A stretch of DNA of 13,040 nt from Candidatus Proximibacter danicus (GTDB lineage Bacteria > Pseudomonadota > Gammaproteobacteria > Burkholderiales > Rhodocyclaceae). The stretch covers positions 1 to 13,040 of the forward strand of contig JADJUC010000017.1 in NCBI GenBank assembly GCA_016710885.1, given 5' to 3'. The notes below the pieces were generated by a model, which worked only from the letters and a program-made list of their open reading frames with translations, searched no databases and was not told the origin of the DNA. The position numbers and the translations under genes are program-made. Below are positions 1-7,985 of this stretch, one piece after another; positions within the stretch are counted from its first letter, which is position 1, and each line of letters begins with the position of its first letter.

Positions 1-156
1 CTCCACCGGTCTCTTTCTCTCTCTTGCCGCCCGAAATCTGGTCGATGCACGCCGCAATCTGCTGACCTGGCCGCTGGTCGGCCTGCTATTCGCTGCGCCG
101 AACACCTGTGGCGTACGCACGCGCCGCCGCCCGAGGAAAGACCTGGCCTCGTTTGA
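1..156 (+). CDS. COG4648-type inner membrane protein, C-terminal fragment
   Basis: The 5' part of this gene lies outside the window. In the third frame the start reads PPVSFSLLPPEIWSMHAAIC. It then changes frame near base 57 through a hydrophobic stretch (LTWPLVGLLFAA) and again near base 98, ending AEHLWRTHAPPPEERPGLV before TGA at 154-156. A final hydrophobic segment followed by a short charged tail, immediately upstream of the aryl AMP ligase, is what the COG4648 (ApeG-type) membrane protein of aryl polyene clusters looks like. That family has no established biochemical role. The assignment rests on position and the membrane-segment-plus-tail pattern, because too little is present for a domain call. 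At least two indels are needed to read it. Confidence 0.45.
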   Translation, partial: LHRSLSLSCRPKSGRCTPQSADLAAGRPAIRCAEHLWRTHAPPPEERPGLV

Positions 157-213
157 CACCATTCGCAGCTTCTGGCGCCACTCCCGGCGGCAAGACCCCG
201 CCGCCCCGCGATC

Positions 214-1543
214 ATGAACTCGTTACCGCTACTGACCGCAAGCGCGCTCCCGGAGAAACTTTCGCGTGCAGCGCCCCGAAGGGCCGGCGACGGTCGGCGA
301 CTTCCTCGCCGCCGCACACCCGCTGGCCGGTGGCGCGCCCGGCAGGCGACTGGTTGCTCAACCTGTGCGAAGACCGTTACCGCTTTGCCGTTGGCTTCGC
401 CGTCGGCCTGATCGCCGGCAAGACCAGCCTGCAGCCATCGTCGCTATCGCCAGAAACACTGCACCAACTCCCCGCCGACTACCCCGGTCTCGCCAGAGCT
501 GTGCGACGGCGAAACCGAAACCAGCAATCTACCGCGCATTCCATTTCCCGCCTTGCCGGCGCCTTCGCCCTTGCGCAGACGTTCCCGAGATCGATGCCGA
601 GCGGGAGGTAGCCATCCTGTTCACCTCCGGATCGACCGGGTTGCTGCAGCCACAACGCAAGACCTGGGGAGGTTGGTTTGCAAACGCTCGTGCCGGGGCC
701 AGCGTGCTCGGACGCGATGCGTGCCCGCACAACATCGTCGGCACTGTACCGATCCAGCACAGCTACGGTTTTGAATCGACCTTCCTGCTCGCCCTGCACG
801 GTGGCTGTTCGATCTGGTCCTGGAAAACCGTTTTTCCTGCAGGATATCGCCGCTGCACTTCGCCGTCGTGCCGCAGCCGCGCCTGCTGGTGACGACGCCA
901 TTCCACCTCTCGGCCCTGGCTGCAGACATTCCGCTGCCGTCGGTTGAGCGCGTGCTCTCGGCGACCGCACCGCTTCACCGCCGAACTCGCCGCGCGCGCC
1001 GAGCAACGCTGCAACACCTGCGTCGAGGAAATCTACGGCACGACCGAGAGTGGTCAGTCCGCCAGCCGCCGCACAGTCGACGGCCTCGGCCTGGAAATGC
1101 CGGCCCGAAATCATCCTGACGCAAAAGCCGGGCAGACCGTCGCCAGCGGCGGCCATGTCGAGGGCGAAGTGCTTCTCGGCGATGTCATCGAACGGCTGCC
1201 GGACAACAAGCTTTGCTCGGTCGCCATGCCGACCTGATCAACATCGCCGGCAAGCGTACCCCGCTGGCCTATCTCAACCATCAGATCAACGCCATCTCTG
1301 GCGTCGTTGATGCCGAGGTCATCTGCCCGATGGCGATGAAAGCGGAGACTCCCGGCTCACCGCCGTCGTTGTCGCCTCTGGCGCTGGAGCTGCCAGCAAC
1401 TGCCGGCGGCGCTGCGCCAGCGGATTGACCCGATCTTCCTGCCGCGCCCCTTCATCCTTCTCGATACCCTCCCGCGCAACAGCACCGGCAAGCTGTCGCG
1501 CGAGGCGCTGCAAGCGTTTTGCGCGGGGCGGAGGCATGACTGA
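214..1543 (+). CDS. apeH: Aryl-acid AMP ligase of the aryl polyene pathway (frame-disrupted)
   Basis: ANL-superfamily adenylating enzyme, expected to activate an aryl starter such as 4-hydroxybenzoate and load it on the pathway acyl carrier protein in the cytoplasm. Reading begins MNSLPLLTASA at ATG 214. The early part contains LLNLCEDRYRFAVGFA (about 355-400). The P-loop LFTSGSTG lies near 617-640 and is followed by QRKTWGG. YGTTESGQS lies near 1033-1060, the hinge region GRHADLINIAGKR near 1216-1255, and the C-terminal catalytic-lysine motif PRNSTGK near 1470-1490. It ends AFCAGRRHD with TGA at 1541-1543. The span fits about 443 residues, near the usual size. About ten frame changes are needed (around 245, 266, 330, 487, 575, 825, 870, 975, 1100, 1130, 1215, 1330 and 1405), yet every core motif is intact, so sequence error is more likely than decay. 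The end overlaps the next gene by 8 bases. Confidence 0.85.
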
Positions 1544-1842
1544 CCGCAAATTCTTCTGGACAGTGCGCCCACTGACCACCCGGCCTTCCCCGGCCACTTT
1601 CCCGGCCATGCCATCCTCCCCGGTGCTCGTCATCCCCGACCACGTCCTGCGCTGCGCCGGTGAGTTGCAGGGGAGGAATCGATGCTTGCTGGCAGGTCAA
1701 TACCGCCAAGTTCTTCAGTCTCTGTCGGGCCGGGCGAAGCCTGACCTTCTCCCTGCTGCCGCGGCCCAGTGGCCGCATCGCTTTCGCCGTTCGGGCCGGC
1801 ACGCGTGATGTTGCGCTCGGCAACCTCGCCGCCTACGCATGA
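1536..1842 (+). CDS. apeI: Hotdog-fold 3-hydroxyacyl-ACP dehydratase, ApeI type (frame-disrupted)
   Basis: Small FabA/FabZ-like hotdog protein expected to dehydrate 3-hydroxyacyl-ACP during polyene extension. It starts MTDRKFFWTV at ATG 1536. After a frame change near 1566 it reads APTDHPAFPGHFPGHAILPG, the typical hotdog dehydratase core with the conserved FPGHFP region and its catalytic-type His. After another change near 1620 it reads DHVLRCA. From about 1680 it reads DACWQVNTAKFFSLC, where the family usually has a K-F pair in this beta strand, and it ends ALGNLAAYA with TGA 1840-1842. The length is about 102 residues, normal for the short ApeI-type enzymes. ATG overlaps the ligase stop and the stop overlaps the acyltransferase ATG, consistent with translational coupling. 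Confidence 0.8.
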
Positions 1843-2782
1843 GCCTTCCTCACCGCCCACACCGCCGGCAAGCGAATCTGGGAACGACTGGAAACATGAA
1901 AGCGTGAACGCTGCCCGCCGGCCATCCTCAAGCTGATGGTGGGGATCTCGCTGACTTTCGGCCGCAGCATCAGCCGACTGGGTGTTGCATGGCATCGCCG
2001 CCTACTTCACGCTGTTCGCACCGCGCGCACGACGTGCCAGCTGTGCCTATCTGCAGCGTGCGCTCGGTCGCCCGGCCGGGCTGAGCGACCTCTATCGCCA
2101 CGTCTTCAGTTTTGCCAGCACCATCCACGATCGCATCTACCTGCTCAACGACCGCTTCGATCTTTCGACATCGAGATCGTCGGCGTCGGGGCCGTGCATG
2201 CGGCACAGCGGCGCAGCAGCCGGGGGCACTGCTGGTCGGAGCGCATCTTTGGTAGTTTCGAGGTGTTGGTAAATATCGCCCGCCAACCGGCCGGGCTCCA
2301 GGTGGCCATGCTGATGTATGCGGAAACGCCTGCCAGATCAACGCCACCCTCCACGCCATCAACCCGGCAGCGACGGTTGATATCGTGCCGCTCGGCCAGT
2401 TCGATTCGATGCTGATTGCCCGCGACCTGGTTGAGCAGGGTTGTCTTTCGTCGGCCTGAGCGCGCGCACGACCGCAGCCTCGGCGGTGACACGACGGTCG
2501 ACTGCGACTTTCTCGCCAGCTGGCGTCCTTGCGCTTGGTCCGTTTCGCATGGCGGCCATGCTGCGGCGACCGGTTTTCTCATGATCAGTCTCTACCTTCG
2601 GCGGGCAACCGTTACCGTAGCACTTCGAAACACTGGCCGATTTTTCCGCGACACCCCGCTCCGATCGCGACGCCGCCATCCACGCCGCCGTGACAAACTC
2701 TTACGCGGCGCGGCTTGGTCGGCATTGCGCCGGCAGGCGCCGTACAACTGGTTCAATTTTCGATTTCTGGCAGAAGCAATGA
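1839..2782 (+). CDS. LpxL/HtrB-like lysophospholipid acyltransferase (frame-disrupted)
   Basis: Inner-membrane acyltransferase probably linking the polyene to a lipid or glycolipid anchor. Corrected reading gives GKRIWERLE (about 1868-1894), an amphipathic/hydrophobic stretch ILKLMVGISLTFGRSISR, AAYFTLFAPRARRAS and SFASTIHDRIYLLNDRFDLF. The catalytic block is GALLVGAHLGSFEVL near 2223-2267, in which HLGSFE gives the HX4(D/E) signature with His codon 2244-2246. One extra T near 2250 breaks the frame inside this motif. Further on come INATLHAINPAATVDIVPLG, LGPFRMAAMLRRPVFFMISLYLGGNRYRS, and a C-terminus with APYNWFNF and DFWQKQ before TGA 2780-2782. The span allows about 314 residues, normal for a single acyltransferase domain. 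Many aryl polyene clusters carry a glycosyltransferase fused to this domain, but none is seen here. The start at 1839 is chosen from the ATGA overlap and its first codons are uncertain because of indels. Confidence 0.75.
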
Positions 2783-3376
2783 TCAAACGCCGCATTACTC
2801 TTCCTTGGCAGCGCACCGCTTGCGGCAGCCTTCACCCTGCCTGCATTCGCCGCCTTCGACATCGCCCAGTTGATGAACGATCTGGCGCAGCACAAGCGGG
2901 CGGCCGCGCGAAGTTCGTCGAGAAGAAATACATCGCCCTGCTCGATAAGCCGGTCATCGCCACCGGCGAGATGAACTACATCGCCCCGACCGCCTTGAAA
3001 ACGCACGCTGACCCCGAAACCGGAACTGCTGACCCTCGACAAGGAGACGCTGACCTCGAACGCGAGAAGCAGAAGCTGACGATCAACCTGGCCAACCAGC
3101 CGGAAGCGCTGAGGTTCTCTGTCGACAGCATCCGCGGCACCTCTCCGGCAACCGTGCTGCACTGGAAAAGAACTACCTGTTGCATCTGGCCGGCTCCGCC
3201 GAAAAGTGGGGAGCTGACGCTGCTGCCGAGCGACCAGAAAATCGCCACGCGGATCCAGCGCATCACGGTTGCCGGCAGGAAGAACCAGATCGTCAGCATC
3301 GAATACCTGCAGGCCGACGGAGATCGTTCGGTGCTCCTCATCACCCCCACCTGCCATCCTGACCGAGAAAAAATGA
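2779..3376 (+). CDS. apeL: LolA-like periplasmic outer-membrane lipoprotein carrier, ApeL type (frame-disrupted)
   Basis: Probable periplasmic carrier that helps move the lipid-linked polyene to the outer membrane with the following MMPL exporter. It starts MIKRRITL at ATG 2779. After a frame change near 2802 it shows a signal-peptide-like segment (LGSAPLAAAFTLPAFAAFD) with a plausible AFA-A cleavage site. The mature part reads DIAQLMNDLAQHKRAAA, KFVEKKYIALLDKPVIATGE and MNYIAPTALK. These are followed by KPELLTLDKETLT, EREKQKLTINLANQPEA, DSIRG, GNRAALEKNYLLHLAGSAEKW and LTLLPSDQKIATRIQRITV. It ends ILTEKK and TGA 3374-3376. The FVEKKY...LDKPV..GE pattern is typical of APE-cluster LolA-like proteins. 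The span fits about 199 residues. At least five frame changes are needed. ATGA overlaps join it to both neighbours. Confidence 0.8.
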
Positions 3377-5610
3377 CACGCAAGGCCGGTCTTTACGCTG
3401 ACGCTCTTGGCTGCTGGCTGTGGCGTTGGCTGGCGCGGCGGTTGTCTGGAACAGCCGCTTCGTCGCCGACATGTCCTTCTTTCTGCCGGCGCGCCCGAGT
3501 GCCGAGCAGCAAGTGTTGATCGACCAGTTGAAAGAAGGCGCCGTCTCGCGCCTCTTGATGCTGGCCGTCGAAGGCGGCGATGCCACGCAGCGTGCCGCCG
3601 CGTCGCGCGAGTTGCGCCAGCGGCTCGCCGACCACAGCGAATTCGTTTCGCGCAGAACGGCGAGGCCAGCTTCGCCGCCGAACGACCTGCTCTTCCGCCA
3701 TCGCTACGTATTAAGCCCCCGCACACCCCAGAACGCTTCACGGTCGACGGCCTGCAGCGGCTCCATCGGCGACAGCATCGACCTGCTGGCCTCGCCCGCC
3801 GGGCATGCTGGTCAAACCTTTCCTGACCTGCTGACCCGACCGGTGGGTCGAACTGCTCAGCCGCCTGCAGGCCAACAGCCAGCCGAATAGCCGTAACGGC
3901 GTCTGGGCCTCGCGTGACGGCGAGCGAGCCATGCTGCTGGTGCAGACGAAAGCCCTCGGCTCGGACACCGACGGACAGGAAGCCGCCATCGCGCTGATCC
4001 GCGAGCAGTTCGCGGCGATTGCCACCATTGCCGGACCGACGCTGAAGCTGCAACTGTCCGGCCCCGGGCGCTTCGCCGTCGAAGCACGGGCAACGATCAA
4101 GGGCGACGTCTCGCGGCTGTCGCTGATCGCCACGCTGGCCATTGTCGCCGTGCTCTTCTTCGCCTATCGCTCGCCACGCCTTGTCACCCTCGGCCTCGCT
4201 GCCTGTCGTCAGCGGCGACGGGCCGGGCATCGTCGCCGTCAGCCTGGCGCATGGCAGCGTCTTCGGCATCACCGTCGGCTTCGGTTCGGCACTGATCGGC
4301 GAAGCCGTCGATTAGCTTCCTCGATTTTACTACTTCGTGCAATCCGGCCGCCTCGGTGCTGACACCTGGCGCGCGCTTCTGGTCGACCATCCGCCTCGGT
4401 GCCGTTGACCTCGGTGGCCGGCTTCGGTGCGTTGCTCTTCTCCGGCTTTCCCGGCCTGGCCGGGCTCGGGCTCTACGCCCTCACCGGCGTCGTCACCGCT
4501 GCGCTGGTCACCCGCTTCATACTACCGCAACTGGCAGGCCCCACAGCGCATATGCGTGACCTGAGCTACATCGGCCAGCGCCTCCCAACGCCGTCATCGA
4601 TTCCCCCAGCGCCTGCGCTGGCCGACGCTGGTGCTCGCCGTGGCGCCCTCGCCTACCTTGGCGTGCAGCGCAACGACCTGTGGCACGAAAACCTCTCGGT
4701 GCTATCGACCGTCAGCGCTGAAGACGCGAGGCAGATGGCGCCTTGCGTGCCGATATAAGCGCCCCGGACTCGCGTTACCTGGTCCCCGTCACCGGCGCCG
4801 ACCGCGGGGCAGCGCTGCAGGCGGCGGAAAAAATCGGCGCCCACCTCGATCGGCTGGTCACTGCTCGGTGTCATCGGCGGCTACGACAGCCCGGCCCGTT
4901 TCCTGCCCAGTCCGGCCACGCAGGCCGCACGGCGGGCCAGCCTGCCAACGCCTGAGGAACTGCGGCCCGCGGCTGCACGCCCGCTCTCGCCGACACCTGC
5001 CGATCAGCGCCGCCAAGCTTGAACCTTTCCTCGGCGAAATAGAGCCGTCGCCCGGCGCGCAATCCGGACCTGACGCGTGCCAGCCTCGACGGCAGCGGCC
5101 TGGCGCTGGCCGTTGACGCCCTGCTGCTGCAGCGAAAGGCTGGATGGAGCGTACTGCTGCCGCTGCGACCACCGGTCGGCAAGGTGCCCGGCGATCGCGG
5201 GCTCAACATTCCGGCAGCGCAGGTACGCGAGGCGCTGGCCGGCAGCGGCGCGCTGTTCATCGACATGAAGGCGGAATTCGACATCCTCTACGGCGACTAC
5301 CTCTCGGAAGCCGTGCGCCTGTCGCTCGCCGGTTTCGTCGCCATCGTCCTGCTCCTCGCTGCAACGCTACGCTTCGCCGTCCGGTTCCATTACGCACTGT
5401 TCTTCCACAGCGGCGACGAACAGCCCGATGCCGACACGCTGACCTCGATGGCCGTCGCCAACCTGACCACGTCATCGGCTTCGGCACCCTTGGTTTGTCG
5501 TCGGTACCGGTGCTCGAAGCCATTGGCGTCACCGTCGGCCCCGGCGCCGTACTGGCCTGCTGCTGACCGCCATGTTCGTTCGGCGGCGCAGCGACAAGAG
5601 GGGCAGATGA
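3373..5610 (+). CDS. apeM: MMPL/RND-family exporter, ApeM type (frame-disrupted, internal deletion)
   Basis: Large inner-membrane transporter expected to export the lipid-linked polyene with the LolA-like protein. The N-terminal membrane segment (about 3415-3450) leads to SRFVADMSFFLPARPSAEQQ and EGAVSRLLMLAVEGGD, hallmark of this subfamily. A periplasmic loop follows. Then a membrane block from about 4110 reads LSLIATLAIVAVLFFAYRSPRL, HGSVFGITVGFGSALIGEAVDY and TSVAGFGALLFSGFPGLAGLGLYALTGVV. The second half repeats this plan: ALRADISAPDSRYLVPV, GDRGLNIPAAQVREALAGSGALFIDMKAE, YLSEAVRLSLAGFVAIVLLLAATLR, YALFF, VIGFGTLGLSSVPVLEAIGVTVGPGAVLA. It ends RRRSDKRGR and TGA 5608-5610. Between ATLR and the AVGSNYALFF-type motif (about 5368-5390) roughly 35-45 residues expected in the family, about one to two membrane segments, are missing. 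There are ten or more further frame changes. ATGA overlaps sit at both ends. Confidence 0.82.
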
Positions 5611-6267
5611 GTACGCTACGCACCGTCGATCTCGTGCGCGGTGGCGATACGCTGCTGGTGCTGCTTCCCGGCGCCTACATGCAGCCAGAGAATTTTGTCG
5701 CCGCTGGTTTTCCTCGCAGCGCTGGAAAGCCGCCAGCTGGCGCTTGACCTGCGCATCGTTGCGCTCGACGTTGCCACGATCACCGGCAGCAATGCGCTGG
5801 TGATGCTGCAGCAACAAGATCCTCGACCCCGCCCGCGCCGACTACCGCCACGTCTGGCTCGGTGGCATCTCGCTCGGCGGCCTGCTGGCCCTGTGCCAGG
5901 CCGCCGACCAGCCACAGACGGTGGATGGCCTCTGTCTGCTCGCCCCCTATCCCGGTAGCCGGCTGACTGCCAATGCCATCGCCCGCGCCGGCGGGCTCGC
6001 TGCCTGGGAGGCCTCGCCGGACAACTGGGCGACCCGGAATTTCGCGCCTGGCGCTGGCTCAAATCGCCGCCCGTTACGCTGCCAGTGTTCGTCGGCTACG
6101 GCACCGAAGACCGCTTCGCGGTTGACGGCATGCGCCGGATCGCCGAACGCTTCCTGTTGCCGCTCGCTGCACGGTGCCTGGCGACCACGACTGGCCAGCC
6201 TGGCTGCAACTGTGGGAACATTTCCTCGACCACTTTCCCGACCATTGCGCTCCCCGACAAACGCTGA
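5607..6267 (+). CDS. Alpha/beta hydrolase of the aryl polyene locus (frame-disrupted)
   Basis: Alpha/beta hydrolase fold protein of about 220 residues. It starts MSTLRTVDLVRGGDTLLVLL at ATG 5607 and continues PGAYMQPENFVAAGF. After frame changes near 5705, 5750 and 5815 it reads VWLGGISLGGLLALCQAADQ, carrying the nucleophile elbow GISLGG with the Ser codon at 5870-5872. Then comes VDGLCLLAPYPGSRLTANAIARAGGLAAW. After a change near 6025 it reads DPEFRAWRWLKS, VFVGYGTEDRFA with a candidate acid residue, and PGDHDWPAWLQLWEHFLD with the candidate catalytic His at 6186-6188. It ends TIALPDKR and TGA 6265-6267. The complete Ser-Asp-His set argues for a functional enzyme before the indels. No ApeK-type thioesterase is seen in the window, so this protein could release or edit acyl-ACP intermediates. 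That role is inference. An esterase or deacylase acting in tailoring is equally possible. Confidence 0.72.
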
Positions 6268-7066
6268 TGCCTCGCCCCTGGATTCCTTCGCCCACCCTGA
6301 AAACCAGCTTCGCGCTGCATGGTGCGGCTGCGCTTGGCACACTGGCCGCACCGGCGCTGTGGCCGTGGGCACTGGGCGCTGTCGTCGCCAACCATGCGCT
6401 GCTCACTGTCGCCTGGCTGCTGCCGCGCTCGACGCTGCTCGGCGCCAACCTGACCCGCTTGCCAACGCCTGCCGCAGCCCGCAACGAGATTGCCCTGAGC
6501 TTTGACGACGGCCCCGACCCTGAGGTGACCCCGCAGGTGCTCGATCTGCTCGACGCCGCAGGCGTCAAAGCCAACTTTTTCTGCATTGGCCATCGCGCCC
6601 GACAAAACCCGGTGCTGTGCCGCGAGATCGTCGCCCGCGGCCACCGTGTCGAGAACCACGGCGATTCGCACTCGAAGGCCTTTGCCTTCTTCGGCCCCGG
6701 CCGCATGCACGCCGACATCGCCCGCGCGCAGGAAACACTGGCCAACATTACCGGCAGCGCACCGCGCTTTTTCCGTGCCACCGCCGGTCTGCGCAACCCT
6801 TTCCTCGACCCGGTGCTGGCTGCACTCGACCTGCACTGGCCAGCTGGACGCGTCGCCCGTTCGACACGCGCGAAGCCGACCCCGAGACTGTGCTGGCCCG
6901 CCTGACTGATGGTCTTGGCGCCGGCGACATCCTGCTGCTGCACGATGGCCATGCAGCACTGACCGCCAGCGGCCAGCCGGTCATCCTTGCCGTTTTGCCG
7001 CAGTTGCTTCAAAGGGCCAGGGAGCGACAACTGAAACCCGTCACGCTCGTCGACGCCTGCCCATGA
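6267..7066 (+). CDS. Membrane-anchored polysaccharide deacetylase (NodB domain), one frameshift
   Basis: Carbohydrate esterase family 4/NodB-type deacetylase. The ATG at 6267 overlaps the hydrolase stop as TGATG. The first 70 residues are hydrophobic (FALHGAAALGTLAAPALWPW, GAVVANHALLTVAWLL) and predict one or two membrane segments. The NodB domain begins with ALSFDDGPDPEVTPQVLDLL (catalytic-base/metal Asp pair at 6504-6509), then VKANFFCIGHRA. It continues with RGHRVENHGDSHS (the two metal-binding His), HADIARAQETLANITG and FFRATAGLRNPFLDP in place of the usual RxPYG region. After one lost base near 6835 it reads SWTRRPFDTREADPETVLAR and GDILLLHDGHAA (motif 5 His), ending TLVDACP with TGA 7064-7066. 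The metal triad is intact. Deacetylation of a sugar or acyl headgroup of the polyene conjugate is plausible but unproven. Confidence 0.85.
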
Positions 7067-7788
7067 CCGATCCGATCTTCCTCAAGGCCCTGCTCGACGA
7101 TGCCAGTCGCCCGTTTCTCGGTGGCGGCCGCTTCGCCTACCACTACGCACGCGGCAAGCTCGCCTCCGACTGCATCTTCCGCGAGCTGCTGCGCCAGGGC
7201 ATCTTCCCGGCGGAAGGCCGTTTCCTCGACCTCGGCTGCGGCCAGGGCAGCCTGTTCGGCTGGCTGCTCGCCGCCCGCAATCTTTATGAAAAGGGCAACT
7301 GGCCGGCTGACTGGGCGCCGGCGCCGAAGCCGCTGTCGCTGCGCGGCATCGAGCTGATGCAGCGGGATGTCGAGCGCGCCCGGCAAAGTTTCGGCGCCGA
7401 CCATCCACTGGTCGACATCCGTCAGGGTGACATGTGCCGGGCCGATTTCGGCAAGGCCGACGTGGTCACCATCCTCGATGCACTGCACTACTTCAACCAT
7501 GAACGGCAGCGCGACGTGATCGCCCGCATTCGCGCCGCCCTGCCACCCGGCGGGCTGTTCCTCACACGCGTCGGCGACGCCGATGCCGGCTTGCCGTATC
7601 ACCTGTGCAACTGGGTCGATCACGCCGTCACCTTCGTGCGCGGCCACCGCCTGCCCAAGCTTTACTGCCGCCCGCTCACGGAATGGATAGCCCTGCTGCG
7701 CGAATGCGGCTTCGCCGTGAGCACGATGCCGATGAACGAAGGCAAGCCCTTCGCCAACGTGATGCTCGTCTGCCGACTGCCGGAATGA
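7063..7788 (+). CDS. Class I SAM-dependent methyltransferase
   Basis: Open over 241 codons without any frame change, the only fully intact gene of the cluster in this window. It starts MTDPIFLKALLDDASRP with an ATGA overlap on the deacetylase stop. The SAM-binding glycine-rich motif I, FLDLGCGQGSLFGWLLAA, is at residues 54-71. An acidic motif II region follows (LRGIELMQRDVERARQ) and then IRQGDMCRADFGKADVVTIL with DALHYF. A post-core region (ALPPGGLFLTRVGD) is typical of class I methyltransferases. The protein lacks signal or membrane segments, so it acts in the cytoplasm. In an aryl polyene locus an O- or C-methylation of the aryl head is a reasonable guess, but the sequence does not fix the substrate. 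It is the last gene before palindromic repeat A. Confidence 0.9.
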   Translation: MTDPIFLKALLDDASRPFLGGGRFAYHYARGKLASDCIFRELLRQGIFPAEGRFLDLGCGQGSLFGWLLAARNLYEKGNWPADWAPAPKPLSLRGIELMQRDVERARQSFGADHPLVDIRQGDMCRADFGKADVVTILDALHYFNHERQRDVIARIRAALPPGGLFLTRVGDADAGLPYHLCNWVDHAVTFVRGHRLPKLYCRPLTEWIALLRECGFAVSTMPMNEGKPFANVMLVCRLPE

Positions 7789-7810
7789 ACGTACAAACCG
7801 GACTGGCGCC

Positions 7811-7952
7811 CGTTCATGGTTCGATACGCCTTGCCCAGCAAGGCTACTCACCACGAACGGGGAATCCCCTGTGGGTGAGGCTCCGTTCGCCCGGAGTAGC
7901 CCACTTAGTGGGCGTATCGAAGCCTGTCCTGAGGTTTGTCGAAGCGGGGCTT
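7811..7952. repeat. Palindromic repeat element, copy A (REP-like, multi-hairpin)
   Basis: This non-coding stretch between two genes is built of nested inverted repeats. TTCGATACGCC (7820-7830) is a perfect reverse complement of 7911-7921 and closes the element. Inside it are a GCCTTGC/GCAAGGC hairpin (7828-7834 with 7838-7844), GCCCAC/GTGGGC with a TTA loop (7899-7913), a GGGGATTCCCC-like palindrome near 7859-7869, and CGAACGG (7854-7860) facing CCGTTCG (7883-7889). CGTTCATGGT (7811-7820) nearly matches the reverse complement of 7850-7859. A related copy lies at 9791-9905. The extra 3' part (7922-7952) resembles the common proteobacterial CTGTCCTGAGC-TTGTCGAAG repeat and is absent from copy B. 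Confidence 0.8.
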
Positions 7953-7985
7953 GGCTGCCCCCCTGAACTGAGGGTTTTATTTAGA

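Noticed and set aside
479..1156. Long open frame on the minus strand opposite the ligase
   Set aside because: It mirrors GC-rich coding sequence and has no recognisable motif, while the + strand carries the ligase motifs in the same place.
2701..4272. Open frame of 523 codons on the minus strand across the acyltransferase, LolA and MMPL region
   Set aside because: Composition is arginine/glycine/alanine-rich with no family features. The + strand holds LolA and MMPL signatures. It is an antisense shadow kept open by high GC.
6074..7030. Open frame of 318 codons on the minus strand opposite the deacetylase
   Set aside because: The + strand encodes an intact NodB domain here, and the minus frame shows no domain or ribosome binding site.
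7009..7854. Open frame of 281 codons on the minus strand opposite the SAM methyltransferase
   Set aside because: The + strand frame has a complete SAM-binding core and a coupled start. The antisense frame starts inside the palindromic repeat.
7605..7985. In-frame upstream extension of the ICMT-like protein
   Set aside because: It would run through the methyltransferase gene and repeat A. ATG 7986 gives the normal hydrophobic N-terminus.
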